Positions 33,810-48,800 of a DNA stretch of 64,000 bases are shown here, one piece after another (the first letter of the stretch is position 1; each line of letters opens with the position of its first letter). The stretch is from Helopsaltes ochotensis. Lineage: Eukaryota; Chordata; Aves; Passeriformes; Locustellidae. Location of the stretch: NCBI GenBank assembly GCA_013400155.1, contig VXBM01000574.1:1-64000 (forward strand), read 5' to 3'. The notes beneath the pieces were generated by a model, which saw only the letters and a program-made list of their open reading frames with translations, made no database searches and was not told the DNA's origin. Made by a program: the position numbers and the translations under genes.

Positions 33810-36800
33810 CTGAATAAAAGAGAGAAGAAAAGACATGGATCAGTATAAACCAGCAGTCCACACAACTGTGCACCAGATGAAGCACCTGGGATTTTTTTTT
33901 TTCCTTAACAAAGCAAAATTAGGTCCCAAAGGCTGTTTGGGGTTAGTACCCTGAGTTTTGCTGCTCATCCTACAATATAAAATGGTATTTCCTTTACACA
34001 GACTAGTCAGTGTTTCATTGGATATGCTAAAAACCTACTGGCATATACTCACTTCATCTCCTGACAAATGTGATGTTACAGGTGGCACAAAGCAGTGAAA
34101 CAAGAGCAGCGCTCCAGGCTTTAGAGTTCAAAGCATAAGAAATTTCCGAGCCCTGAGGTGATCTGAACAGACTGTGATATACTGTTTGCACATAATACTG
34201 CATGGAGTGCATACTTACAGTTTCAAGAAGTATTTCACCTCCCCTCAGCTTAGAACTTTTTCTTTTTTAAATTACCATAATTACCACAATAGTAAGTGAA
34301 GAGTGAACACCAGAAAAATCTGACCTCTATCCACACCTCCTGCAAATTAACCATCCACACTGCTTTCAACAGTCTATCCTCTCTTCACTTTCTTGTTTTC
34401 ACACACGTGAACAAAGCTGCAGGATTTGAAATGTCAGCATCACACCAGATTGTCCAAATCCAAACCACATTTTGAGTGACAGTGCAAGCACACTCAAACA
34501 CTATTCTGAGCACAACTCAAATATTATTCTGGTAATTTATTACCAAGAAAAAGCATTGGTGCTGCTGTAACCTACTGTAACAAGGACATACCTTGATTGC
34601 CCAACATTCATTTGTAATATCAGCATGTTTATATCCAAAATTTTAATCCTGGCACCTAGTTGCTCTCCCTTTTAGCTGCTGCACGTACACAGTTCCAGGC
34701 ATTGCAGGTCTCCAGGTTTATGTCCTTCAAATGAAAACTTCTGCAAGAAATTACCGTGGCCTCTGCCTTAGTCTTGAAGAGCATTTATCCATCACTTACG
34801 ATTCCCTCAGGAAAGCAGTTTGGTTTTATCTCCTCATCCTTTGTCCCTCACGCATTTTCGAGTGACGCCCAAAAGGAACCACTGCCACTGACAGAACCAC
34901 GCAGTGCTGATGTGAGAGAGGTGCCCTGGGAACCTGACAAGACAACTCGGGAACTGCTGGCAACTCCGAGACACCCACACCAGCGTGCAGCTCGGAGATG
35001 GGCACAACAATGGCATTCAAGGGAGGAAACACTTCCACAGGAAATACTGATATGGATCACAGCCAGGTCAAGGACAATTTCTGGGAAGAAACTCCTAGAA
35101 GTGAGGAGAGATGCTGTCCAGTTTGAGGGAATTCAAACAGAAGGCATGGCATTTAAATTACTTGCACAGCACTTACAATCCAATACAGGCCTAAGATGTG
35201 ACCCAAATGGAAGCTTCCTGCAAAGTAACAGCTCCACCTTCCTTCCCTCCTGTGCTGTCTTCAGTTGAGTCAGCTGACACCTTATCAATTTCCCTGTGAA
35301 TTCCAGACAACACTGAAACTTGAGGAAGAGTTTTCTATATAAAATACACATTAGGAACTAAGAATCTGAAGTCCTTCCCATCAGTTAGGACAGCAAAAGC
35401 AAGGTTCTTCTAAGCCCCTTGCTCCTAGGACATGGCTAAGCCTGGTTCTAGGCAGCTTTTATTACTAGTTCTTTACTACAGCAACTATGAACTCTCTAAT
35501 TCCTGCTCCATTCTAAATTCTTTTTGTTTGAGATTCTGGATGAATTCAATCCCCAAGCTCCTCTCAAACTGCCCACTAGAGCCTGTCCAGTCCAATGTGT
35601 GTATACAGTTTCTTTTAAACCAAAGGCAGAAAAGACAACTCAAAGCAAAAACTTCATAATTTCTTGACCCTGCTTTTTGTTTGGGTCCACAAAATTACAG
35701 CCACCAGTTTGCAGCAACAGAGCACCAGGACTTCTCCAATTATTTCCAACATCCCTGTAAAGATAAGGAATAAACTCTGATCTCCCTATCCCCCATTCTT
35801 CAACAGGACAATTATTTGGAAGCAACTATGCACCAAAGTTTCTCCATCTGACCTATTAATAAGCGAGCCCTGCAGAAGCCTGGGAAGTCCTTTTCAAATT
35901 ACTTTTTAAAGTAAGCACCTTCTACAAAAGACTTGCAGGACACTGCAGGGCTCTGCAGTGGGTGTAAAACAGACGTGTTTGGCTCCTGAAAGGTGTTTTG
36001 CAACCTCTGAAAACACATACATGACCAGAGGCAGCAGCACTGAAAGACTGTTTTCATGCTCAAAAGGTTTTCTGAAGCTTTTGATTAAAGCTTTTCACTT
36101 TTCTTACTCACAAACCAGGGAAGACTTCGACTGTCATTGCATAACATCTCAGTTCAATCACTGAGTAGTTATAAATCAATCTGCACTTCCTCCACATATC
36201 CATGCTGTTATTTAAGTAACATGCAGTTTCAGGCAAACAGGGCAGCCCCGATTTCAGCAGTCCTCTGCTTCTGAGAAGTGTTTAAAACGCTTTTGATTTG
36301 ATTGCCAGCTGAATTTGTGAAAATGTTGGGAAGTTACTAATACCAGTCAAGCACAGCTTTTGCCTGCAAATGCAACATGCAGCCTAAGGAACTGCAGGGT
36401 TTGGACAAAGCTCTCATGGAAAAGCTCTCAGCATCCACGTTTGGGAAATACTGATTTAGTATTTTTATGCAGTTCTGTGTGTTGTTCAACAAACAAAATT
36501 CAGACTGTGTAAAGTGAATGAGAAAAGATGATGCAAGTGTAAGCTAGCACCCATCCCTCTCCACATTGGTATTTAATACACAGCCAGCAAGTGTAAAAAC
36601 ACAAGGCTGCATTGTTCGTACTGAGTTAAGTACATTCAAATACAGAAATATTTTTTGGACTGTTCACAAAGCCTATCCAGGAGAAAAACACCAGATCAAT
36701 CGCCCCAGAAATCCTACTTTAAAAATCAGCATTTTAACCAAGCCAGAGAATTTCACAATAGGTTGAAATTTCTTCTCTTATTAAATTCTAACCATCAGAC

Positions 36801-39800
36801 TAATAAAACATTTTAAGGATGAGATTGCTGTGCAGACAGAAGATACCCAGTCATGCACATAAAGAACTTTCCTGTGTAAGAGCCCAAATAAAAGCCTGAA
36901 GGCAGCTGTGGCACCTTTCTGTAGAGGCTGCCCTTTTCATTCCAATAATTTGGTTAAACACTGAGATGAATGGTAGTTGAACACAGGAAAAGAGGAGAAT
37001 ACCATCCCAGAACATCTGTTTGGATTGACGACTTTGGGTGTATGGAATAATCTGCAGCCCAAGTGGAGAAAGGCCTGGGGGAGTGCATTTGTGCTCTTTC
37101 GTCTGCCCCACTGAGATCAGCCTTTTAATATTTTTGGCATTTGTAAGCTTCCCAGATTTAGTTTTGCAGTTTTTCTCCATGCAAAGCCAAGCCAGACCCC
37201 CCTACCTGCTTTTTTTTTTTTTGCCCAGTGCTTGGTATCACCAACTTTTGGTATTCAGGACACAGTTTTTCTGCCATCTTCACAACTGGCTACAGTGTTT
37301 TGGTCAATTCTACATGGGATGATTAAAGTTTGGAAAAAAAAATAGCTTACAGAAATAATCTCTATGCACACAGTTCATAATCTCAGAAATAACTACGGCA
37401 CACAGTAACCCAGGGCCACATACAAGCAACCTAAAATTCACTGAAGTTCTCTCTTCGCTCCCAAGATTATTCAGGTAATTAGCACTTAGCATGGTGTAAG
37501 TCAAGGTCTAGCAAACAGCAACACAATGTACCATATTTAATAGGTGTCTGGACTTGGCCATAAATCCAGAGAACAAAAATTCTGTAGAGATCATGGAAGA
37601 AGCACCATCTCAATTCAGCCCTGGAAATATTCTGGAATTTGAGGAGACACAACAACAGCATCAACTGGCTTTACACTAAAACAGATTACTGCAGTCCTTT
37701 GCTTATTTCTAGACCTTGGAACAGTCATGTACATCTCTCTCTCTCTTGTTCTGCTTTTTAAATTTAGTTTTGGATTTATTCATTTCTAAACTGCAAACAG
37801 CACAGAATATGGATGCTGACACCATACCTATTCAAATTCTTAATATCAACTTCCAGTCTCAAATGATCTGAAAGAGTCATTCTTTATCCAGCAGCTCCAG
37901 CTGTGAGTGGAAATGTTTGCTGCCAGGTTTTACATTCCAGGACCTGCAAGTACCACCTGCATTTCAGAATGTCCATCTTGAGACATCTGATGCAACTTTC
38001 AGAAAGCGTCATATCCCTAACCTGTATTAAGATTGAATTTAATTTTATTCACACAAGCAGTAAAACTTGAAAAGTAATTAAGAATTGCAAGGGGACATTC
38101 CATTGTTTGTTTTGGCCTACAGAAAAACGAAGGGAAATGACATTTAGAAATTACACTTAACAAGCCTGTAAGTAACAGCTTTGGAGTCGATACTAATTTT
38201 GGGGTTCCTCTCCAAAAAATGGGAAGAAGTCAAAGTGGAAGTGACAGAGGAGGGAGGCAGTGAGAGGAGAGATGAACACTATTAAGAATCCAGATGAGCT
38301 AAACAGTGAAGGGAGGTTAAGAGATTTTTGTTCAGTTAAATCCACAAGGGAATTCAGCCTTCCAAGGAGTTGGCTGATTATCAAAAAGTGAGATACAAGG
38401 TGTTCCACTGTCCTACTACAACTCAAAACACACCAAACAGTGTAACAGGACACATAAGGTGACACTTGCAGCCTCGACATAAATGCCACAACATTCAAGT
38501 AGTGTGGAGTATCTAAAGCAATAAAAGCAACATGAAGTCAGAAATTTGGCTGTCACCTGCTTGTCTGTTTTACCACAGCGGTGAATATCTCCTGCACAAG
38601 GAGCAATTAACAACTCTGGAAGACTGGATTAGTGGGCATCAGATGAAGAGACATTTTAGCAACGCTTTATGCGGCAGTGTTTGATTAGAACACCTCACCA
38701 ATAACGGATCCCTTGAACTTCTGCATACCACAGAAGACAATTTCATTTCCCTGTGACAGCACACTGGGCAGTTGGAGGATTGCATTCCAGTGCAGAGGTA
38801 TTTTTCATTGACTAAAGGGGGTTCCAATCTTGAGCTGCAGCAGAGGTGCAGCACTGCTGTAGCAGCGAACAGGACTCAGGTGTCCGTGTCTTCCAGCTGA
38901 AGCTGATCCCCAGTGTACAAACCCAGCTATTCCTTTTTTTTACTGCCAGTGAACAGGAGACATTCTCCTTGTACAGCACAAGAAGTGACACCTCTGGCAA
39001 AGCTGAGAAGCAATGGACCCACCACCTTCAAGGGACTCTCAGCAGTCAATAACATGAAGAGAGTTAACCTTTTTTTATTTTTTACACTGAGAGCCTAGAG
39101 CAAACATCTTTGATTTCTTGCCCCTAGATATGAAATTAATTGACTCTCAGTTTTCACTTTATAAAACAGAGCCTTTGACAATTATTGATCCCCCTTTGTG
39201 GTTTTTTTTGGGGTTTGGTTTCTTTCTTTTTTTTCAGGTAAAACAATATACAAAGCAATACTTTTGCTAAAGCAGAAGGTTTGAAAGCCTTCTGTAATTT
39301 GAAACTTCACTTACACTCTCCCAATTTACTTTCTTATCTATCAGAAATTTTAGTTTAGTAAAGCTCTTCAAATTAAACTTCATCTCACAATGATGAATTT
39401 CTCATCTTCAAAGATAGAAGAGCTAAAACTTTGGGTTTTTGTAAGCAACCAAATAACAGAACAGCACTTTAGTTCAAATATTTAACACAGTATTCTGACG
39501 TCTCTATCTGAATTTTTGGATGTAACAGCTACTTCCTGAAATTACTAATTTGGCAGTTTGCCCTGGAGTCACTCCAAGCTAATTTTAATAGGAAAAACAT
39601 GAATGCACAGCTTTGAAGCACAACAGAATGTTGTGTTAACTTTTTCCACAGCTTAATGCAGAATGCTGAAACTTCCAGTCAAACAACTACATAACATCCT
39701 CACTGTAGCATCTACATAAACTCAAAAATTACTATAATGAATATTAGTAGCACCTTAAATGTGTATGGCATGCACTAGTTCTTTAAAGAATCAAATTACA

Positions 39801-42800
39801 TTTACGATAATCTCAGGAGAAACAAAAGTTATTCTGCTTCATTTATAGAGCTGAAAGAGTGGGAACTGGTGTTAGACTCACTCTCGATCTGGGTTTATGG
39901 AGTCCTGGTACTTTCTGTACCTAGTTAACCAAGGAGCAGCATGAAATCCCACCAGAATCAGTCTACAACAGTTTCTAAGCTTGATGATTATTATTTTAAA
40001 AAGCCACAACTAAGTACCTGTCATATATTAACCCATGAACTCCATATTCTTTCAACTTCCTCCTGTTATCTGGGTCATTTGCATCATCACCCCATGAAAA
40101 AATAACCAGGCCTTTGGATATGGCCCGTTCAATAAATTCTGGATTCCTCAGCAGGTCTTCAGAATGCACATTAATTCCCTGAAACACAGAAGACTTCAAT
40201 TAAAATCCACGTTTCTGAAACATTTACATCAGTTTTTTTAATCTTTTGACACTGGCAGCTCCTCACCATTTCACCCACAGTAATAAAGAATTGTTCAGTA
40301 CAATTAGGGCGTTTATTTCTAGTGCTATTTTTTTTACACCGTCTTAAAAACCTTTTGGAACAATGGACTTTTTTTTGACAGTTACCCAATATTAGGGTAT
40401 GTCTTTTGTGAGGTTAGTCATAATTTAAAGCATCAGTGTCACAAATGCCAGATTTCAAACAAGCAGCAATAACTGATTTTGACGTGTCAGCTTACCAGCA
40501 AGTTTTCAAACTGTGCAAAGTTGATGGCAATCGAAGTTGTGCGACACCTGAGGTCCATCAGCTCGGGATAGAGCTTCGATTCCCCTTGGGTGAGAAACAA
40601 CACGGGATACTTGTTCTGCTTATGCCGGATCCTGCCAGGAAAAACGTCCACAAGTTGCAAAGAGGAAAAAAAAAATTACATCTCACTGTTTCGAGGGGAT
40701 TTCCTCTCTTTCCTGCATGCTCTTCTAGTTCCTAGCAAGGAGATGTTTAACATCAAACTGTGTGACAAACTGCTCAAGTGAGTCCTTCTGCCACTACAGG
40801 AGATGAATACACAGGTTAAGGAAAGCTAGACTTGATGTTGAACTCAGCCCCACATCCCCAAAATGTTCATAAATAATCCCTGAAGGCCATTTAGTTCTGT
40901 AATTTTCTTCTTAAGTGCAGAGATTCATGATAATCATGAAGATCCATGATATGAATTTCTAAACATGGTCAGAAATTCATATCATCATACAAAAGTTCAT
41001 AACATCCACCATGGCTTTGTTCTCATCTTTTATTTTTGGCTCATTTCAGATGGCAAAGTGGTCTCACTTCAGTTCCCAACTATTCTGGCACCCAAATTCT
41101 ATGTCTAAGCAAAACATCTATAATTTATTTCCTGGTGTGTATTTTTAAATACAAAGTAAATTTTGCCAAATAAAGATAAATTTCCAAAACCAAACAAGCA
41201 TTATTTCTCTCTTCTTAACTCACATTGTACAAATATCTGCATGAAAAGAAGAAAACACAACTCTTCTTTCTTCAGCGTTCATCAAAACAGTTTTCAGAAT
41301 AATATCTAGAAAAACGTTCATATCAAAGTAAGTTGACAAGTTGCCGTCCCACTGTCCATCCTAGAAAAAGAAAGCACAAGTTTGAGTCACTTTAATTAAA
41401 AGCTTACTAAAATTATTTTAACCAGCAATGGTCTCTCAGTCAACCTGAGCAAAGTGAGAATTCATTTTGAAGACAGAATCAATCCTTCAGCCTGTTAAGT
41501 GCTGGTCACAGCTCTCCAGGACTGAGAGCCTGAGAGGTGCAGTTGAATCCTCACAGCAATAAAATTCACTGAAAAATTCTGTCCCCCCATCCAAGGAATG
41601 CATTCCTAGGAAGCCTAATACAGTTCAAACACACAAAGGAATCCCCTGCAGCCCAGTAATTATAGCAGCCACTCTGTTGTTATTTCTGGCAGATTGCCTT
41701 CCACCTACCGCTCTCCATAGCTTCCTTCCCCCACTCCAGGCTTCCAACCCCAGCCTTTCCAACCACTTCCCCCTGCACAATCCAGCTGAGCAACCCTGCT
41801 GAGGAGAAGGAAGCAGCTGCTTGCAATTCCTGCACTGGGCCAGGAGAGGTTGAATTTCTCAGCGCTTCCCTGCCTGCCCTGCTGGGATCTGTTGACTTTC
41901 AAAAGAGCCTCCTACCAAAAGCAGCCTGAGCTGCATTATGAACTCAATCCTCTAACACTTTTTAATATTTTTAAGAAAAAGTTTGTTCATTTGTTGGAGA
42001 AAAAAAACTACACCCCCAGTTTAAGAATAATGCATTATTCAAAAAAAACCAAAAAGAAAACAACAAAAGGCACAAAACCCCACAAAAATTATGCCTTTGC
42101 ATCTCATAAAATGTCACATCAAATTACAAGCTTTAGCCATGAGAATGTCAAAGAACATTTACTTACCCTTTGTTGAGAGATCCATTTTACTTCTATGTTG
42201 AACCCAACATTTTTAGGAACAGACTCCAGGACCTGAAAAAAAATTTTACTATGAAGAGACCCCACAGCAAAGGAGGACAACAAAGCACTGTGAAGGCAAT
42301 TGTTGGGAGAATACATTGGAATTCAATGCTAATGATGTCTAACAACAGAATTAAAACCCCTAGGGTTTTAACATTTTATACAACACACATATACACCCCT
42401 TTTCTACTCCAGTTTAAACTAATGAATACCTAAAAGTGGATAAAATTTCAAGGACAAGATTTTGACGAGGCACAAATGTGTGTCAATTCACCTTAATACA
42501 TGTAAGAAATGCCCTCCTAAAGATAAAATGGTTCTTCTTCCTCCAAAAAGTTCTTTTGAATGCAAAAAGCATCTTAAATATGAAATCCAGGAGCTTGCCG
42601 TTACGATGACAAAAGCTCTTCCATGTGAAATTCTTGTAAAGAATTATTTCCAAGGTGATTTCAAAAGGTGGAGCTAAAGCAGTCCTAGATGGAGACACAC
42701 TGGAAATGCACACAACATTTCTCAGGGTCTGGTTCTGAGAAATGGCCAAGACACTGTGAGGAACTACCAAACCAGGGGGGGTTTCTTTCCAAATTAGAAA

Positions 42801-45800
42801 CAATTGTCAATGCATTTGTAACAGGCAATGCCCACATGTTAACCAGCTGTAAAACTGAGTGCACCCTGAGCTACACTGCTCGTGAATTCAGGAGCTTGAA
42901 ACACACACAGACTGCTAATGGTAAGCAATGAAACTCCTGTTCTCAGTTCCAGCACTGACACCAGAGGCCTAAACCCAAAAATTAGTATCTCTTGCTATGT
43001 GTGCAAAGCTGAAAGTAAAACACAGGTTTTCATGTTCCCCACTCATCTTGCTCCATATTCACTTACTGTTTGCAGAGAAGGAAATGGCTGCATCTCACAA
43101 ACAGAGCTCTCCTCATCTTTAGGAGATGCTGGAAAGAAATATAAAATATTGAATTAAACAGAAGCATAATCCCAGTAATGCCAGCAAGAAAAGACTGGCT
43201 CAGAAAAGTAAGGCATTTAGGAGTGAACAATGAAATCAGGTCTCCCTTTTGATTACCTACACCTTTCCCTCTAACACTGACAGACTCCCACGATGGTGTT
43301 GGCAATTCCTGGTTTGGAATTTAAAACCTTGCCACAATATCTATCAGAATGGCTTCTCCCATCCCTCGCTTCACCCAGTGAATTACATCCGCAATAAGCC
43401 TTGGCTATCCAGCCTTATTTGTTTTATTTTTCTTGAAATCTTCTTCTTATACCGGTAGGATGTGTGAGAATTTGCTGTCCCTACAAAGGGGATAATTAAG
43501 GCCAGAAATTTACAGCACTGACAAGACATCCTACAGCAGTTACCAAAGTTCTCAGCAATTCTGAAGAGCTGAAGGTACAGCTGGAGAAGCAGAAGATGGA
43601 AACATTAGTGGCAATTTTGTTATAATTATTCACAAATATATCCTGATCTACGTATTTGCCTTCTACCCTTCTGTCCCTGCTTTCCAAGGGAGTAATTTCA
43701 GATATTTCCTTCCCAGTAAAGAACTCTACAGCATGCACAAAATTAACGGCACAAGCATTTAGAAATGTTCAGGACAAACGTGATTACAACAAGCCACTGT
43801 AACCATAGAATTTCTATAATTACACATGGTAATAAATCAATCCCAACACTCTTCCAAACTAGTACATACCATCATCACGATCTTTTACTTTCATGGCCGT
43901 CACGTGAGCCAGCTGAAGAGCATAAGAGCAACATTAACACTCTGCCCACATCTTCCTACATGTAAAACGTAACTCATTTTGCTTGTGAATAGTTGGAAAG
44001 TTTAAAAGCCTACTATAGACACAGTTTCAGTAATTTGTAAAAGAATAAAAGACATACTAGTATACATTATGTACATCATGATTTTCTTTCAAACTTTGTT
44101 GTAAGGATTTTGAGAAAAGCTCAAAACCAAACTTAAAACGTGGTCACTGAGAATTCAGGAATCCCGTTAAGGGCAAACCCATACAAAACCGTAATTCAAC
44201 ATCAAGATGTGAAAAAGTCTGACCATTAATCCCTCCTCTGTATCAATCCAGTGCAGAGGGCTGACCAGTTTTATATTACAGTCACACACACTGAGCCAGA
44301 ATCGGGCCAGACACAGCCAACTCTTGCTTCATTCAAATGCTCTCTCCACAAAAAGGAGCAGACCAAGTTATTTTAAATAAAAAGAATCCTATGGTTCTTG
44401 GACCAGCCAGACGGTTTCTTTTTTTGAGGGCAGGTATCTCAGCAGGGTCTTCTACTGACTTTTTTTATCTCAACAGGGCACTTCTGTTTGGAAGGCAGAG
44501 CAGTTCAACACGGCCCATTTAACATTTGAAAATTACACATCATATTTCTAGAGGATAAAAGTAATGACATTGATCCAAGCTGTAAAAATATTTTACAGAA
44601 ATATTTTGCCGGAATATTTTTCTTGGAATTACCCAATTGTTCTGTTCTGTCCAATTTTTAAAACCATGCTCTCCTTGAACTATCTATACCTACTCCCCAA
44701 AACCTCCAAGCTTCATGGACCATTGGAAATTCTACACACAGCACATTGCACTAGCCAGGGTAACAATACCTTTAATAACTGCAGCTGAGCAAATGTGAGT
44801 TCTTTGACTGCAATCTCAAACAGTTCCAAAGGCTCTGTATCCTTTTTCTTTGAAGAGAAACAACACATAATCAAGCATCACTGAAAACAACAAAAAAGCC
44901 TACACAATTTTTATATGGTAGCATTAAAGGCAATTAATCCTATTTTATTGATAAAGATACCTGATATTGATAAAGATATTGATAAAGTGACACGTTATGA
45001 TTAAGATGATCAGTTTTCACAAGACAACACAGGCATGTAAATGCATAAAACAGGGGTCAATTTGGAAAAAAAAAACAGTGCTTAGTCTTTCATGCAACTC
45101 AGAGGCTTTAAAGTTCTTTCTTCTCAAAACATTAGCATAATTATTCTGTAAAATCTTGACTTCTTGTTAATGTATTCAGGAAAGATGTTTGCAAGTAAAG
45201 AAACACAGTAAAAAATATTCCAAGGCAGTTCAGTTTACTCCTGTTTATCCAATGTCTCAGAAACTAATAAAAAAAGAGAGATGTCCTGGGGCAAAATTCA
45301 CACACTCCCAAAATAAAGATCTGGTGTCAAAAAGATTCTGGGCATTTCTCATTTCCCCTCTTCACTAAGAAATTTTTACTGAGTAAGACAATACTGAATG
45401 AAGATACACTGAATATTCATTGCCCCCAGTCAAATTTCCATCTCCACAGCTGGTCAAAACCAAGCTTCTGACAAAGCACAACACTGCAACGGGTGTGGGA
45501 GTTTGAAGACACAAGACTCGGTGCCAGGAAGACAGAGCAGTGTGCTCTGCAATCTCTGGATTCACTGCCAGAACCAGGAGGGAAGATAACCAGAACAGGA
45601 CTGAACTCAGAGAGCCCCACAGGCACCACTGAACAGAGCAGAGCTGTCTGCTTTTTTGCTTCCAAATTTTAAGCCAGAAAGAAGCTAAACAGCAACTACA
45701 ATATGGCCTTGAAGAGTGCCAAACCACACATCTGAAATGCTGCTGCTACAACACCAAAAGGAAAAAACTCAACTTCCCTGCTCTCTGCACCAAGTAATGC

Positions 45801-48800
45801 TGCATATCTATTCCCATTCCATCCCTTGAGTCCCCAGAATTATTTCTATGACAGCATGACACTTTACATTTCTAGACTGGGCATATTTATACATAAAACA
45901 CAGACATTCTCTTCTTTACCTTTTTCATGGCCATGCAACATGTGAGATCGTGGTACACTATAGGCACGTGATCTTTAGAAAGATGCACATCAAATTCCAC
46001 AAATGCTGCTCCCTGCAGAGAATTGAAAAACACACAGAACAAAACAAAACTTACATTAGCTACTTATGCACATGAACTGCATGCAAGTACTGTCGAGTAT
46101 TCACAGGTCCTGGACATCAAGGAGAAATGGAATACAACTGGCTAGTTATCAGTTAAATCCTACTCAGCAATGGATTATTAATGAGGAAAAAATTATATGG
46201 CAAATTATCTTAATTATCATAATACATGTATATATATGTTTCTATCTTGTTTAATCTTGTAAACCCTCTAGTAAGATTCAAGTCTTGTGATTACAGAGAA
46301 AGACTAAGACTGTATTTTTAGACACAAATGTTTTAAACACAGATGACTTTGAGGCCTCTTCCTCCCCCCTCCCCTACCACCACAGCCAGAGACAAGCGAT
46401 GGCTCCACACTGCCAAGGCTTTGGGGAGCTATTCCATACAGGAACAAACTCCTGGAGTCCCTAGTGAGTAACACAGCAGCAGTGTGGTCCATCCTGTGCA
46501 AGAGCAGAAAGAGCTGCATCCAGCACTCTCCTCCCCTTTTCACCTGTAAGTGCTTTTCTGTTAGGCTTTTAAAAATGAAGAAAGATCCAAAAGCTCTGAG
46601 CAGAGTCTTTTGGAAAAGAGGGAGAGCCAGAAAGAAAAACACAGTAACAGGTTTGGGGTTTTTTACTTAAATTGACTGTCTGCAAATCATTCCTTTGAAG
46701 GCCTCCAAGAATACCATTCATCAATTATCACTGACACCCACTTTTTCAATCAGCACAGAGAGAAAATAGGACATGGGGTTTTTTCAGCCCTTTTCTCAGC
46801 AGGAGTATCTTCAGAGTGGTGGCTTTCAGCCTTTTCAATCTGTAAAGAATGAAAGCACTTCTCTGGTGATGCTGCTGCTGACTTGACAGCAAATTTCTGC
46901 CTCAATGCACATTTCTTGTGAGCACTTTAAAAGCTGTCTATAAACCCTGAAGTGTTCACTTGGGGATTAAGAACTACTGCTCAAAACAGGAATTTGGTAG
47001 CTACGGTTTTATTCAGTGATCAAGATTACTGGAAGGAATAAAAGTGACCACCTCCATCACAGAATTTAGGCACGTGGAATTATGATCTCCCAAAGTGGAA
47101 GCTCTGTCTTAAGATTTCCAGTCTTCACTGCAGCAGGCATCAAAACAAGGATTGGTTTATTCTACCAGCTCAGCTCCCAAGTCACATTTTCAGGCAGCAA
47201 ATTTCAGTACACAGCAGTCACAAAGCAAGACCTCTGCCACCTGAGAGGATGCTGACAGACTCCAGCAGTGCCAAGATTTTATTCATTTGTTCAAAATGTC
47301 TGTACGGGTTGAAATTAAAATTCTCCCTGTATTAGAATACCACTAAATGGAAGTGTAGATTTTTTTTTAAGGGACTTGAGAATGAGGATCTAATCTACTA
47401 TTAACTTCCCATAATTCAGGCAATTTCCAGTGATTTTATCTAATTTACATCAGTGCAATTACCATTCACTGCATTGAATCATGCAAATTAAGCACACAAG
47501 CCAACCTAGTCTGCACTGGACAGGTGCTGTGTGTGTGAAATATGTGTACATACATGGCTAGCAGCGCTCTTCAGGGATGCAATGGTGTTCTCCTGAACTT
47601 TAGCAAGCCTGGAACAACAGCCAAGGAAAAGGGTTTGTTAGCTGCAGTACTGAAACAACAGAAATACAAATCAGCAGCTTTTCCTTTAGAGAATACCCAC
47701 AACTTGATACTGAAGCAAATGTCGATGTGTCACTGCTTTTTAAACTGTCCACCTCCTCAACTGATTGTCAGCGACACAAAACAACTCCCCCAGTTTAAAA
47801 TGCACACAAACTTACTTAGTTGTTGTTGTAGAATTCCCTGCTCCCCTGTGTCCAACATCCAGAGTCCTTCTTGGTTTCCAGTACTTTGCATAGGAAGCCG
47901 CCATGTCACACGCGTAGCCCTGGATGGGTTTGATGATGATGTAGTCCACTGCAAGAGAAACAGCAACGCCTCCCATGTCAGTAAGCAGCAGGTGGCTTTG
48001 AGGAAAGTGATCTGCATCTGTTTGCTGGCATCAACTGTACCTCTAACTTTTCCAATTGTCCTCCTTGGGTTTCTGCTCATAATAGCAAGGGTAAGAATTC
48101 CAGCACTCTTTCCGAGTTCTGCAATTGTGGATGACAGGAGGCAGGCAGAGCCTACGTGACCTGGGAGCACATCATCTTGTACTACCTTCTCACCTAAATC
48201 TTCCTAAAAACAGAACAAACAAAAAAACCCCAAACCCCTACTGTTAGAAGGGAGTGAGAACTCTAAACAAACTCTTCTGGCTTGCTCCTCAGGCCGCAAG
48301 TTTTCTTGTGTGTTACACAAAACACTTATTTCAGCTAAAATTGTTTCATTAACAGTGAGTTAGGAATTACTATCAGGAGAATCAAAATTTTGACAGAAAT
48401 CTACAAAACTCACATTTTTCTTTGACACCCCTTACATTTGACAGGCTTTTCAGATCAAAAGAGCATGCATGGAATAGTCAGTCTTCCAAAATGCCCAAGT
48501 CCTGTTTAGGACAAAAATTAACTGGAATAATATTTAGGCTTAAAATGCAAAAAAACTCGGTACGCATTTGCAGGGAAGAACTAATATAAAGAATGTGCAC
48601 TTGACCATAGTCAAGGTCAGGAACTATGTAGACACTTTATGACTGTAAATGATCTTAAAGGCATTTTCAGGCCAAAAAGAGAATGCTTAAAAAACTTTAT
48701 TCTAAGTTGCCTTCTTTTAAAAAAATTTCAAATATTAAGATCTTTCAAGGGAAAAAAATAGTGTAAAGTAACAGACACAGCAGTGAGAATCCAGTTTTAA

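Noticed and set aside
34756..35268. 170-codon plus-strand open frame in the last GPCPD1-type intron
   Set aside because: It starts at GTG rather than ATG, has no recognisable motif and lies antisense in an intron. Chance is the simpler explanation.
47542..48159. 205-codon plus-strand open frame
   Set aside because: It runs antisense across exons 8, 9 and 10 of the GPCPD1-type gene; the exons on the other strand explain it.
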